Of a DNA stretch of 64,000 nucleotides, positions 22,416-32,557 are shown piece after piece. Both the position numbers and the translations under genes were made by a program. The notes beneath the pieces are model-generated. The model was not told the DNA's origin and made no database searches. It saw nothing but the letters and a program-made list of their open reading frames with translations. Numbering within the stretch: the first letter of the stretch is position 1; every line of letters starts with the position of its first letter. Source of the stretch: Rhabditoides inermis (Eukaryota > Nematoda > Chromadorea > Rhabditida > Rhabditidae); contig CAWZYM010000292.1 of NCBI GenBank assembly GCA_963966185.1, forward strand, positions 375,001 to 439,000, written 5' to 3'.

Positions 22416-25134
22416 CCTCTCTCTCCACCTGTATCTTGCAGTACACTCTTCCCTCGTCGTTGCTAGTCTTCAGAGTGCGCATGATGGAAGGACGCAGTTG
22501 CTACAATTGTGGTCTTTCATTAAAAAAAAAACAAAATGTTTGCGACATCCGTTACGGTTATTGTGTGAATGGAACCATGGAAACACTTGTAGAATTTGTA
22601 AAAAGTTTTCTACTCACCGGTTCTCCTTCAATCCTCACGTTCACCGGTCTTCCGTCGTTCCAACTGGCCTGAAATCAATCGATTATCAATCAATGAGTCC
22701 ATATTCCTATAAAACAGTAAATCGATACCTTTCCACTCCACTGCACCTCGTTGGGAAGGCGCGAGCACTCGATTACCGAAGAGTTGTGCTGCAAAAATCA
22801 TGTGTACGTTTCACAACATAAAGCTCCGCCCCTTCTGGCCCCGCCTCCTACCATTTTCTCGTTGTGACGACGAATTGATTTCTCCCACGTTTCCGGCCCC
22901 TTCTGGCCCCGCCTCCTACCATTTTCTCGTTGTGAGAGAATGCGACGGCGACGTATTGATTGTCTCCCACGTTTCCGGCCAGCTCGATTTCCAGCCAATA
23001 CGAGGAGCCAGAGTTCTGCAAAGCATTACATCATCGCAAGTCCGTGGGATCAAGTGACGTGAGGACGGAAAGTCGGCAATAGCAAGCAAAACCAGAAAGT
23101 CATGCGGATAAAGGATCGTATTCGAGCTGCAAGTGGGGTAGATCGATGTGCTATGGCGCGCCGTGAAAGTATAGTTAGAATATGAACAATTTAAGAATTT
23201 AAGACTATATAAATCAAATCAAATCAAATCAAATCAAATACTTTATTCGGTATCGCTATTCATGATCATATGTTTAGAACACATCCATCGCCCTGGTGTT
23301 GTGGGTAGCGCCGAGAGGAGAGTTGATTCCATTGTGTTGGGTCCCTGTCCGCAGCAATCTCGATCCACTTGTACTTGTCTTTTGGGAAATTCGTCTCCGT
23401 CCTGAACTCGTTCGTCCATTGGGTATGCGGCTTTCCTTTCGCCGCCGTCCTATCCAACCTCCACTTCATGATCTTCTCCGTCCACCGCTCATCATCTGCT
23501 ATCGCCGTCTTTCTTGCAAACGCCCACTTTCTTTTTCTCGCCTCCGCTAGAACATCGGGAACGCGCGTCTCTCGTCGAATGATGTCATTTTGTACTCTGT
23601 CCTTCAGCATCAGCCCGAGCATTTTTCGCTCCATTCTCCTCTGGCACAGCTGCAATTTCTTCCGCTCCGTCTTCTGTAAACTCCATGTCTCTGCACCGTA
23701 CAACATCGACGGCAGAACAGCAGCCCGGTAGACCTTCCTTGAGTCGCATCGGCGCCCTTCGAAGAGTGAGAAAATGTCGATGTCGGTAGAAGGCGCTCCA
23801 GCCCGCCTGTATCCGCCTTGATATTTCCTTTTTGTCGTCGTACATGAAGCTGAGTGTTCGGCCGAGGTAGGTGAACTGGTCGACGTACTCCACGTCCTCT
23901 CCTTCCAGGGTGATCTTCACTTTCGGCCCGTTTGTCATGGCCACCGTCTTTCCTCTGTTCAACTTCAGTCCAAACTGCTCGCATCTCCGTACCACTTCAT
24001 CGAGCATCTTCTGCGCCGCCGCTGCCGACTTTGCCACAAGTACCATGTCATCCGCGTACGCCAGGTGTGTCAAGTGCTTTCCGTTCACCTCCATTCCTGC
24101 TCCGGCAAACGAGAAGTTTCGTCCCTCCATCAGTTTCGCCAGCACAGAGTTGAAGATGTGTGGGCTCATCGGACATCCTTGGCGTACTCCTTTTCTCACT
24201 TCTATTTCTACCGGCTCTCCTCTGACCATCACTTCTGTCTTGCCGCTCCTGTAGATGGACTGTAGCATTCGCACAAACGCAGGTTCGACTTCATGACTGG
24301 AGAGTGCTTCCCACGCGTCGTTGTGCCTTATTGAGTCGTATGCCTTCGACACATCGATGAAAATCATGACGGCGTGCATTCGGTGTAGGTAGCTTTTGTA
24401 AACCACTTCTTCTTTTCCTCATCGAGCATCTATATATAAATGTAATAACTTAAATTTCTTTAAAAAAAAATTCATCATGCGAACATGATAGGCCGATTGT
24501 TTCGCCTAAGAGTGGTTCCATAATTATTGGCTAGTGAAACGTACAGTAAAATGTGAACCCAGCTGCTAAAAGAAGAGCAGTGTTTTCACAATATGTGTTT
24601 TTCTCATTCTCATACTTACCTCCGTGAAGGGTCTATAGCTGACAGCCAGCTTGCAGGCTCCATTCGACAGAGGGTCACAGGAAGGAGGGAAGCAGGCCTG
24701 AAAGAGAGGGGTGAGAGAGAAAGAGAAAGAGAGTGAGAGAGAGAGAAAGAGAGAGAGAGAGATGAATCTATGTTGATCTTTGATGTTTCTGTACATTCAA
24801 ATCAAGCGTGGGATCGGACAGGTTTCAGTGTGAAGAAAAAGACAAGGTCGATGTTTGTGAAAGACGATCAAAACCTCCTCGTGGCTTCAAATCTTCTGCC
24901 TTCAATAATAAGTATTTAATTCAGTTGACAAACTGGATATTGATAAGAACAGGGCGTGATTCCTATTGATAGCTGGTTGAAACGTAACCTTTGTCTGACC
25001 GCATTGTGACACATCGAATAGAGACGAGGCCACAGCGACGGTGACAGTCTGAAACGTAGTGAAACGTATTTTAATAGTAATGTAATGTGTTACAAAAACT
25101 AACTTACCGTGAATAATACGACTGCTAGAGACAT
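21936..25134 (-). CDS. Secreted DOMON-domain protein, about 237 residues
   Basis: Nine exons in phase: 25108-25134, 24989-25048, 24620-24697, 22920-23015, 22729-22788, 22618-22668, 22429-22500, 22258-22360 and 21936-22102. The start MSLAVVLFT plus TVTVAVASS makes a signal peptide. CGQTK, ACFPPSCD and NGACKLAVSYR give the Cys-rich lead. Then YWLEIELAGNVGDNQYVAVA and FSHNEKM form the DOMON core strand and loop (usual pattern YVAVGFSxDxxMG). HNSSVIEC, SWNDG, TLKTSNDEGRVYCKI and DQQYHVLMAMG continue the beta sandwich. The tail is Ala/Pro rich. DOMON domains bind haem or sugar; the ligand here is unknown. The 1.6-kb intron between exons 3 and 4 holds an RTE LINE in the same orientation. Confidence 0.75.
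22373..22427. repeat. (CT)n microsatellite in DOMON intron 7
   Basis: On the coding strand (GA)n follows directly from the donor CAG/GTGGAGAGAG at 22428. Confidence 0.9.
22835..22980. repeat. Tandem duplication of an exon-intron boundary
   Basis: Two copies of about 62-77 bp contain CCCCTTCTGGCCCCGCCTCC, TACCATTTTCTCGTTGTGA and CTCCCACGTTTCCGG. The right copy is the real 3' end and donor of DOMON exon 4 (donor at 22919). The left copy (about 22835-22905) repeats that exon end and donor inside the intron. Confidence 0.8.
23213..24420 (-). mobile_element. 5'-truncated RTE-clade LINE
   Basis: The minus-strand frame 24406-23585 starts inside the reverse transcriptase with FIDVSKAYDSI. It then shows KGVRQGCPMSP, LAYADDMVLV with the catalytic pair, and GLKLNRGKT. 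A one-base frameshift near 23,755 moves the frame to the C-terminal part (MLYGAETWSLQK, then RRMERKMLGLMLKDR), which is typical of RTE elements. The 3' end carries a tail of about five GATTT units (plus-strand AAATC at 23216-23240). The endonuclease is missing, so it is dead. It lies in a DOMON intron, in the sense orientation of the gene. Confidence 0.85.
24711..24762. repeat. (GA)n tract in DOMON intron 2
   Basis: On the coding strand this is a CT tract just before the acceptor of DOMON exon 3. Confidence 0.9.
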
Positions 25135-25225
25135 CTTTCGGAGAAGTGAAGGAGACTGGATGCAACACTCCCCACGCAATGCCACACCGTCACAAAGCGT
25201 ATTCAATGTCAGGTATTACGCGATC

Positions 25226-25239
25226 TCTCTCTCTCTCTC

Positions 25240-25275
<36 letters not shown>

Positions 25276-25301
25276 GCTCTCTCGCTCTCTCGCTCTCGTT
25301 C
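25226..25301. repeat. (CT)n array in the divergent promoter
   Basis: CT repeat with a few GCTC interruptions, close to the DOMON start. Confidence 0.95.
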
Positions 25302-25506
25302 TCCCCAGGAACCAGTCACTCTGCGAGGGAGATTTGACGCATAGTGCGGCATTGACGCGTTTTTGGAGGCGCGTTGGTTTTGCGAATCTGGATCGCTCGG
25401 ATAGAACGCATTATACGCGTGTAGTAGTGGACTATGCAAATCCTGTGATGTTTGCGTGAGAGATGTGACCCGTCCTATTCCGAACGCCTCATAAACCCAT
25501 AAAGAG

Positions 25507-25548
<42 letters not shown>

Positions 25549-25613
25549 AAGAGAGAGAGAAAGAGAGAAAGAGAGAAAGAGAGAAAGAGAGAAAGAGAGA
25601 GAGAGAGAGAGAT
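25507..25613. repeat. (GA)n array in the divergent promoter
   Basis: GA repeat with regular AAAG interruptions, about 65 bases upstream of the DB-module ATG. Confidence 0.95.
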
Positions 25614-25677
25614 AGACGGGTCTACCACGGAATAGATCTCTCGCGCGGATTTCAGTGATCCTACTGGTATCCGCGCG

Positions 25678-28624
25678 ATGCGGTCGTGGATTTTCGGCGT
25701 ATTCCTTGTTATTCTCATTCAACTCGCTGAGTGTAAGAGGGATGCCAACCAGAAGTTGAAGACCTGCTGCGCCCGACAGAAGGTGAGAGAGCGAGGGAGA
25801 GGGAGAGAGAGAGGGAGAGAGACAGAAGGAGAGAGAGAGGAGGGAGGAAACATAATAATAATATATTTATCCATAGAAACAGAATCGCAATGACAACATT
25901 GGAAAGACAACAAAAGTTATGATGAACGAGTGTCCAACATCAATCGGTTTCCTTCCCAGTGAGGCAAAGCGAATACTGCGGAAGCCACCTCCAGACACCT
26001 TGACGTGTTTGACAGAAGTGTACTTCCTCCACAGGCACTCTCGCGACGACAACTGAAATGAGTGAGGAGGCAAGCGCCTCATCATTAGAATCACCCAATC
26101 AAGTCAAACCACCCTGGAGCTTCTATCACATTAACAGATTATTACAAACGTGTGGGGTCTTGAAACCTCTTTTGGATGGTACTGAAGAAATGATCAATTG
26201 CGACTCCAAATTCTTTCTTAGATAAACAGGTGACCACGCTTCTATCCAAATCATTCCAATACTGGACAGCTCTATATAATATAAAACTTTGGCCTATCGT
26301 AGTGCGAGGTGAAGGGGCTGTGTTCTTGAGTTTCAACCCATGATTTCGCAATGTACTCATTCTAGAACCAACCGGGACTAGAGCGAATGGACATTCCGAG
26401 TTGAAATAACCATAAATGTATCTATGTACGAATCGAATATCACACTTAACCCGTCGTAACCAGAGAGTGTCTAAATTATATCGTTTTAGTCTGCTTTCGT
26501 AATCTAGTTTAGGGGCTATGTAACGGGTGAGCTTGCGCTGAACTGCTTCTAGATCATTTATATGGCCTTTGTTAATCAAACAAAGAACTTCTGAACCATA
26601 TTCTAGTGCCGGTCTTATTTTAGTTTTGTAGAAATTTAAGTAAAGTTGCTCATTTACATGGAAATTTGCTCTCAGTGCTCCAATTTTGGAAGAGGCTTTT
26701 TGGATAGCCTTCCGGATATGTTCTGATGGGTCGAGAGTAGATGTTAGAATAACACCCAAATCCTTCACAGAATCAGAGCACGAGAGAGTTACATCACCAC
26801 ATTTATAAACCGACTTGATAGGTTTCTTTCCGAAATGAACAACTGTGCACTTGGCAGCAGATAGCGCTAGCTGTCGCTCAGATAGCCACGCATATACTTC
26901 ATTAAAATCGGATTCAAGACAATCATGGAAGTTCGGTCGATTCTGAGATATTGACAATTTCATATCATCAGCATACAGAAAATACCTACAGTGCTTCACC
27001 ACTTCACCAATACCATTTACATAAATCAAGAATAGAAGGGGTCCTAGGACTGATCCTTGTGGTACTCCACTCAAAACATTCTCCCAGCTCGAGTAACATT
27101 GTCCGATTTTGACTGACTGTGTCCTATCAGTTAAAAATAAAGAAAGCCAATTCAAGAGTTTACCATCAATGCCATAGGAACGGCACACTTCTAAAACTCT
27201 CCTATGCACCACACTATCAAACGCTTTCTTTATATCTAAATATATAGTGTCTACACCACTATTGTTGCCCAAATGTTCTACTAAATAGCTTACATAATCT
27301 ACCATTTGAGTTATTGTTCCACGACCGTTTAAGAAACCATGTTGAAATTTACTTACTATATTATATTGCCAAAGATGGGAACGAATAGCGTAACAAATGA
27401 TCCTTTCAAACACTCGACTGATACAACACGTGAGAGTAATCGGGCGATAGTTCGTGAACCGAGTTTTGTCACCGGATTTATATACTGGTACCACAATGCC
27501 TTTCCTCCAAATATTAGGAATCACACCACATTGATAGCATTCTTCGAATATAATTGATAGAGGTAAAGCGATGACAGTAGCCAGAGATTGTAACACAAGT
27601 GACGGTATGTTATCAAGTCCACAAGATAGTTTTCTGTTCGTTCGTTTCAAATATTCATACACCACATGAGGACTAAAATCTATCTCTCCTATCGACTTAA
27701 CACCAGGGAGTCATTCCGCCGTCGGACGAGGAACTATCGTGTACCTGCAAGAAGATACTCGTCACCACAAGGCTACTTTTAGATTAAATGGTCTGTTATC
27801 ATCTCTCGAAAACACCGATACAAAGAACTTATTGAAGTGTGAAGCACGTTCAGTATCTTCTGATATTATATTGTCATTACTATCTCGCATATCAGGAATA
27901 GGATCAGTAGGTGAAAGTTTAGACTTGATATAGTTCCAATAGCGAGCAGGAGAGCTGGACTTGAGAATATGAGCTTCTCTTTCCTTGATACACGCGGATA
28001 GACTCACTCTATATTCCTTCAATAAACGTGTGTAGTTTGCTCGATCCTGCTCAAGTTTAGTGAACTTTTGTTTCGCATGCAGCCTCTTGACCCTCTTTTT
28101 CAATCGAGATAACCAATGTGGGAAACGTGGGGTATTGTCAGAGTGCACTGTGCGAGTAGGTATACGAAACTGTAGCGCATCTTCCAACACATTGCAGAAA
28201 GCAGAATATTTAGAATCGATGTCAGCGCAGTCTCTGAATACTTGCTGCCAGTCCACCAACGCTAAATCACAGTTTACTGCGCCATAGTCGCCGTTCCTGT
28301 AGTCAAGTGATGGCTGAGTAGTGATCTGGGAAGGCTTAGTGAATCCAAGAGTGAGGTCGGCTTCTATAGAGTCATGATCACTGTACCCTGTAGACGTATG
28401 CACGTTACACACCAACGACTTATCAGAACACAAGATTAGGTCTAAGATGTTGTTACCACGAGTTGGTTCAGAGACCAGCTGATAGAGACCCTGATTAATA
28501 CACCAATTCAAAAACAACTGGGAGATAGAGTCACTCGCGCTATGACATAACCAAGAAATGTCAGGATAGTTGAAATCGAATGTGTGATGTATCCATTACA
28601 TCTCCCTAACGCAAACGAGGAAGG

Positions 28625-28666
<42 letters not shown>

Positions 28667-29498
28667 ATAGTGATTATTTGATTATTACATGAATAACCTC
28701 ATTACAGTCCGCCGACAAAGAGTGCAAGCGCAAGTTCTGCGATTTTGGAGTCATGAGCCAAAAGAACGTGAGTTTTTTTCTGTTACAAGTTCAACCTTTC
28801 GAAAAACTTGATAGAAACAAGGAGTACTAACAACGTAATATAATATTGCTGATCATTAATAATCTGTCAATTTTGGGAATCATGCCGGGAATACCTGCCC
28901 ATTGCAGATGCTGCACTACCTGAACGTGTGTTCGCCTCGGGGGGAGACGGTGGGTCTGATGTGGGACTGCGCCAGCAGCCGCGCCGACCACACGCAGTGC
29001 TGCAGGAGCAAGTGAGTACTGTAGGTGTAGTCGGTCACAGAAACGATTAGTGAGATTGTAGCTGATTCAATTATTGGAAAAAAGGTGTTCTCTGTAGTTC
29101 AATATGTTTCGAAACGTATATCAAAGAAAGTTTCTCGATTTTTGTTGCAAAATTTTGCCCGTCGTCAAATAAGATTAGACAAAATTATACAGGAAAGAGT
29201 ACATGTAATTAGCAAGGCACACATCCAGTTTCGGTCCCTTTCATCAGACCGAATGTGTGATGTATCCATTACATCTCCCTAACGCATCTTCAGAGGCGTG
29301 GTGGACGCGTGTATGCCGTATTGCGAGGCGGACGGAGCCCCAAAGGACTACCTCAAACACGTGTTCTGTCTACAGGTCAGTCATTTAGAATAGCTCGTAC
29401 TACTGTCACGCTCGTTTTCACTTCAGAACTTCGACGCTATCCGGGACTGTTTCCAGGAGCACCTTGATAAGCATCCCAACATTTTCGGCGATAACTGA
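25678..29498 (+). CDS. Secreted DB-module protein, about 140 residues
   Basis: Five exons in phase: 25678-25782, 28708-28767, 28908-29011, 29294-29375 and 29427-29498. A signal peptide ([19 protein letters not shown]) is followed by a Cys-rich domain with the DB-module spacing: [52 protein letters not shown] and the terminal KHPNIFGDN. The last part, CxxxFxxIxxCFxxHLxxHPNIxG, is diagnostic of this nematode family (Pfam DB), whose function is poorly known. The first intron is 2.9 kb because a LINE and GA arrays sit in it; the others are under 300 bases. The coding exons are intact, so the gene is probably expressed despite the insertion. Confidence 0.8.
25783..25851. repeat. (GA)n tract starting at the DB-module exon 1 donor
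   Basis: The donor AAG/GTGAGAGAGC is itself the first unit of the purine tract. Confidence 0.9.
26100..28577 (-). mobile_element. CR1/Jockey-group LINE, 5' truncated and broken
   Basis: Reading from the right: DFNYPDISW (about 28576-28550) is the end of an apurinic endonuclease, followed by [11 protein letters not shown] linker then leads to stops and a frameshift between about 27,780 and 27,700. The 507-codon frame 27665-26142 carries the reverse transcriptase: [52 protein letters not shown] and YADDMKLS with the catalytic pair. It ends in a CR1-like C-terminal region. The element begins in the endonuclease, so it is 5' truncated and no longer mobile. It is antisense to the host gene. The exact 3' end (about 26,100) is uncertain. 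Confidence 0.85.
28577..28613 (+). repeat. 37-bp direct repeat at the LINE 5' junction
   Basis: The 37 bases starting CGAATGTGTGATGTATCC and ending CTAACGCA are identical to 29250-29286. Here they abut the truncated LINE; there they sit eight bases before an acceptor AG. Confidence 0.85.
28621..28665. repeat. (GA)n microsatellite in DB-module intron 1
   Basis: GA tract between the LINE junction repeat and the exon 2 acceptor. Confidence 0.9.
29250..29286 (+). repeat. 37-bp direct repeat at the end of DB-module intron 3
   Basis: Exact partner of 28577-28613. The sequence before it reads, on the minus strand, CTGATGAAAGGGACCGAAAC, a phrase common in 3' parts of retroelements. Intron 3 may therefore hold a separate small insertion. 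Confidence 0.85.
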
Positions 29499-29873
29499 AT
29501 CAGATTGTTCCATTATTTTTTTTCATGTTCCATTATTTATTTCGATGAATAATAATATCAATCAATTCATTATATACAACAAACTCATTAAAAACAAATG
29601 TCTTGAAATGTATTGACGGGGGCGCAGTATTCTCCTATCGTTATCTTAAGGGACCCTAAGAGACGAAGTATGTAAATCAAATTATTCTCTTACCTGTCGG
29701 AGTCGAGCCCAACCTTCCTATACTGACGTTACCCCATCATTTTCTCGATAAGAGAATCTCGGATTCAACCAAATAACTAAAAGGAGATAAGTGCTAAGCT
29801 CGCGATTTTTTTCGTTCACGGCAAGAGTTTTGCTATTGTGAAGTGAAAAAAGAAACTATGGCAGGTTGTAAGT
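29499..29873. other. Intergenic, no gene seen
   Basis: 3' flank of the DB-module gene. AT-rich, with no frame or known repeat. Confidence 0.5.
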
Positions 29874-29877
29874 TTAA

Positions 29878-30230
29878 AGGCACAGTGGCGACTTATTTCT
29901 GCCACGACCTGCCACAACTCCTCATTTTCACACGAACAAAATATTTGGAAGTGACAGGAATCAAACCAACGAAGATAAGGGTCACAACGCAGCGCACATG
30001 CACTGAGCCATGAAGCAAAAGAAAATCCGTTGTTCGTTTGCGGTTATGATTCCGACCCAAATTTTTGCAGTGAAGTGTTGGCGGGAAATTCAAATTTTGA
30101 GCTGCATTCTTGGCAGTTGCAGAATCGAAAATAACGCAGAATCGACGTTCTTTCGCAAAAACTGCAAATGCGTTAGGTTAATATGATTTTTAATAATACT
30201 CCGAGTCGAAAATAAGTCGCCACTGTTCCT
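29878..30230 (-). mobile_element. 353-bp TTAA-flanked element, copy 2
   Basis: Same family, same length and opposite orientation to 531-883. Termini AGGCACAGTGGCGAC and the complement of CGCCACTGTTCCT, flanked by TTAA at 29874-29877 and 30231-30234. Non-coding. Confidence 0.8.
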
Positions 30231-30234
30231 TTAA

Positions 30235-30803
30235 AGGTAGTGTACCCTCTGAATCAAATATAAAAAAATATCATGAATGTATTATCAATGTCTTTTAGAG
30301 GTATTTTTATGTCGTTTATGGTTGTTTGTGATAAAAAATATTGAAATTAAAAATTATCAAACATTTATTTTAATCCAACATGATACGCATATTTGCGCAA
30401 CGTTGTGAGTTATGATTTTTAACATCATTCAATATATCTTACTGCGTTTAGCATATAATTTCCCATAAGCTGTTTTCGCCAGTTAGTAAAAGAAACACAT
30501 AGTAGAAATGTTATATAAAATAAGAATGACATAAGAAACAATATAAACACATGCAAATTTTTTGTCTTGAATGAAACAGCCGTTAGTGTGCTCAAATTGT
30601 GTAATATCGTGCAGTTGTGCACACACCCCCGAGCTGATTAAAAGTTATTAGTTTCTACGATTTCTCACTCCAATATTCAAATAATTTTTTAAAACTAAAT
30701 TGTTTCAGAATATATGTTTGCATCATCATAATATACTCATTGAGTCGTAAACAATGACATGTTGTATCTACACATGCACCCAGATTCAGAGGGTACACTA
30801 CCT
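30235..30803. mobile_element. Second TTAA-flanked element family, 569 bp
   Basis: It has perfect terminal inverted repeats of at least 20 bases (AGGTAGTGTACCCTCTGAAT at the left end, its complement at the right). The flanks are TTAA, 30231-30234 and 30804-30807. The interior is AT-rich and non-coding. Its left TTAA is also the right TTAA of the 353-bp element. A TTAA target points to a piggyBac-like transposase supplied elsewhere. Confidence 0.8.
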
Positions 30804-31000
30804 TTAAGTCGAAGCTGTGTCTTTAACTCATAATATATTCATCAAATAGTCAGATGACTGAATTTGTTCACAGTTCCGCGTTAGATGTAGCTGCAATCTT
30901 GTTAATATCAACAAAATTCACCTGCGCATCGGTAGAAGGTATCGAAGTCACTCTCACACTCCAACAACCACACCAACAACTTCAATCATCGTTGTTTGCA

Positions 31001-32374
31001 ATGAACTTTTCCACATTACATTTCGATTTTTCTCATCCCACAAAAATGCTTCTGGTGTACAACATAATTTCTTGTATTGCTGTTTGTTTTGAACTAATAG
31101 GAGCGATAGCTATCATTTTTCATTCGCCCAAAGCGTTCGGAACGGCTAAATACTATCTTCTGTTGTCACATGTGAGCTTTGACTTGTTACTATTAGGAGT
31201 TATTTTGAACTATTTTTCATACGAGTTTCAGTGGTGGTGTGCTCTCGGCTCGACTACAATGTCAGTATTTCTTCAACCTATCATGCTTTTACCCCTACTC
31301 GGATGTGTTGGATACGGCTGGTTCAATTACATCCCAATCTCCTACGGATGGAAATTTGTATGTGTTTCAATACTCCCGTTTTAAATCTAAAAAAATACAG
31401 AACGTTTGGCTCGTATCGTTTGAGCTGGAATTAGTGTCGATTGGGCACTGCATTCTGGACAGACACCAAAAAATCTTAGGAATTGGTTCCCAGTCGATAT
31501 TTAAGGAGAGTTAACGGTTGAAATCTGATTAGTTTTGTATGAAGCATTCGTTTTCAGTTTTCCAAACCCGTTCACATTGCAATTTGTTTATACTTGTATT
31601 TCTGGTACGGTGTTCTCGGTGGAATAATGCCAATTATTGCGGATGGAACGAGAGAAGATATTTTGAGAGTTGTAAAGGTAAGTAAATTAAGCCTGAACAT
31701 CAACAAAATGTTTAGACGAGTCCGCAATACGACGATTGGCTGAAAGTTGTGGACCAAGTGTATTTATTTGATTTTGAAGTGAATCCACTAGCAATCAAAG
31801 CTTTTGTGTTTCTTTTGATACAGTGCGGACATACTGTTACATTGTTATGTAGTGAGTACATATATTTTTTTCATGCCAAATTCAAAATATGTATTTAGTT
31901 ATCATGCCGCATACATTCTATAGCCTCAACAAGCAAAAAGCTCAAATGAGTGAGAAAACGCTGGGAATGCACAAAATATTTGTGAGAAGCATTCTCATAC
32001 AGGTGATTTTATCTTACTACATTATGTTTATGATTATATTAATCAATCATATTTTTTCAGTTGTTTGCACCTGTTTTGAGTTACATGACACCAATTTACG
32101 TCATTTATTTTGTGTTTTTCATAGGACTGATTCCTGTCCCAGATTGTATGTATCAGTTTTTTCTTTCTTTTTCTTTGAAAAACCGGATGTTGTTTCAGGG
32201 ATCCTTGTTTACACTATGGTTAGCATCTCGTTTTACTCAATTCTCAATTCTGTTTGTCTTTTCATCTGCTTTAAAAATTATCGAGAGTGGTTACTGGGAA
32301 TTTCGAAGAAAATTTTGCTTTTGAAATCGATTACGAAATCTTCGAAACCGACGAGCATCGTATTCGCTCATTGA
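31001..32374 (+). CDS. Srh/Sri-like chemoreceptor, possible splice-donor defect
   Basis: Seven exons: 31001-31357, 31401-31505, 31558-31677, 31716-31851, 31899-32002, 32061-32145 and 32199-32374, about 361 residues. TM1 is IISCIAVCFELIGAIAIIF, followed by HSPKAFGTAKYYLLLSHVSF. The TM6 approach, MSEKTLGMHKIFVRSILIQ, then PVLSYMTP, and the C-terminal YSILNSVCLFICFKNYREW fit the Srh/Sri branch of nematode chemoreceptors. All joins are in phase. However, exon 2 ends AAG followed by GAGAGTT, where the neighbouring paralogue has AAG/GTGAGG. If the donor is really GA, intron 2 would be retained and give a stop after AAG-GAG-AGT. I chose the ATG at 31001; an upstream in-frame ATG at 30854 would add 49 residues without a signal-like pattern. 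An AATAAA lies at 32431. Confidence 0.65.
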
Positions 32375-32557
32375 ACTGGCCTGGCCAAGATCGACACAGA
32401 CAACGAAAGGGGAATCGTGATTTGTGAATGAATAAATGATATCAAATAACATCGATTTCACGTCATTTTGAAACCTTTTCATTTTACGTTTCTTTCGAAC
32501 CAACGACCAATAGGTGGAAGTGGCAGACGATCTCTTCGATTGGACAGCGGGTGGCTT

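Larger units (their letters stand above)
25135..25677. promoter_or_regulatory. Divergent promoter region of DOMON (-) and DB-module (+) genes
   Basis: The start codons of two oppositely oriented secreted-protein genes are 543 bases apart. The interval contains a (CT)n array at 25226-25301 and a (GA)n array at 25507-25613. These are complementary, so one strand can fold on itself around a 200-base loop. No classical TATA box stands out. Confidence 0.5.
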
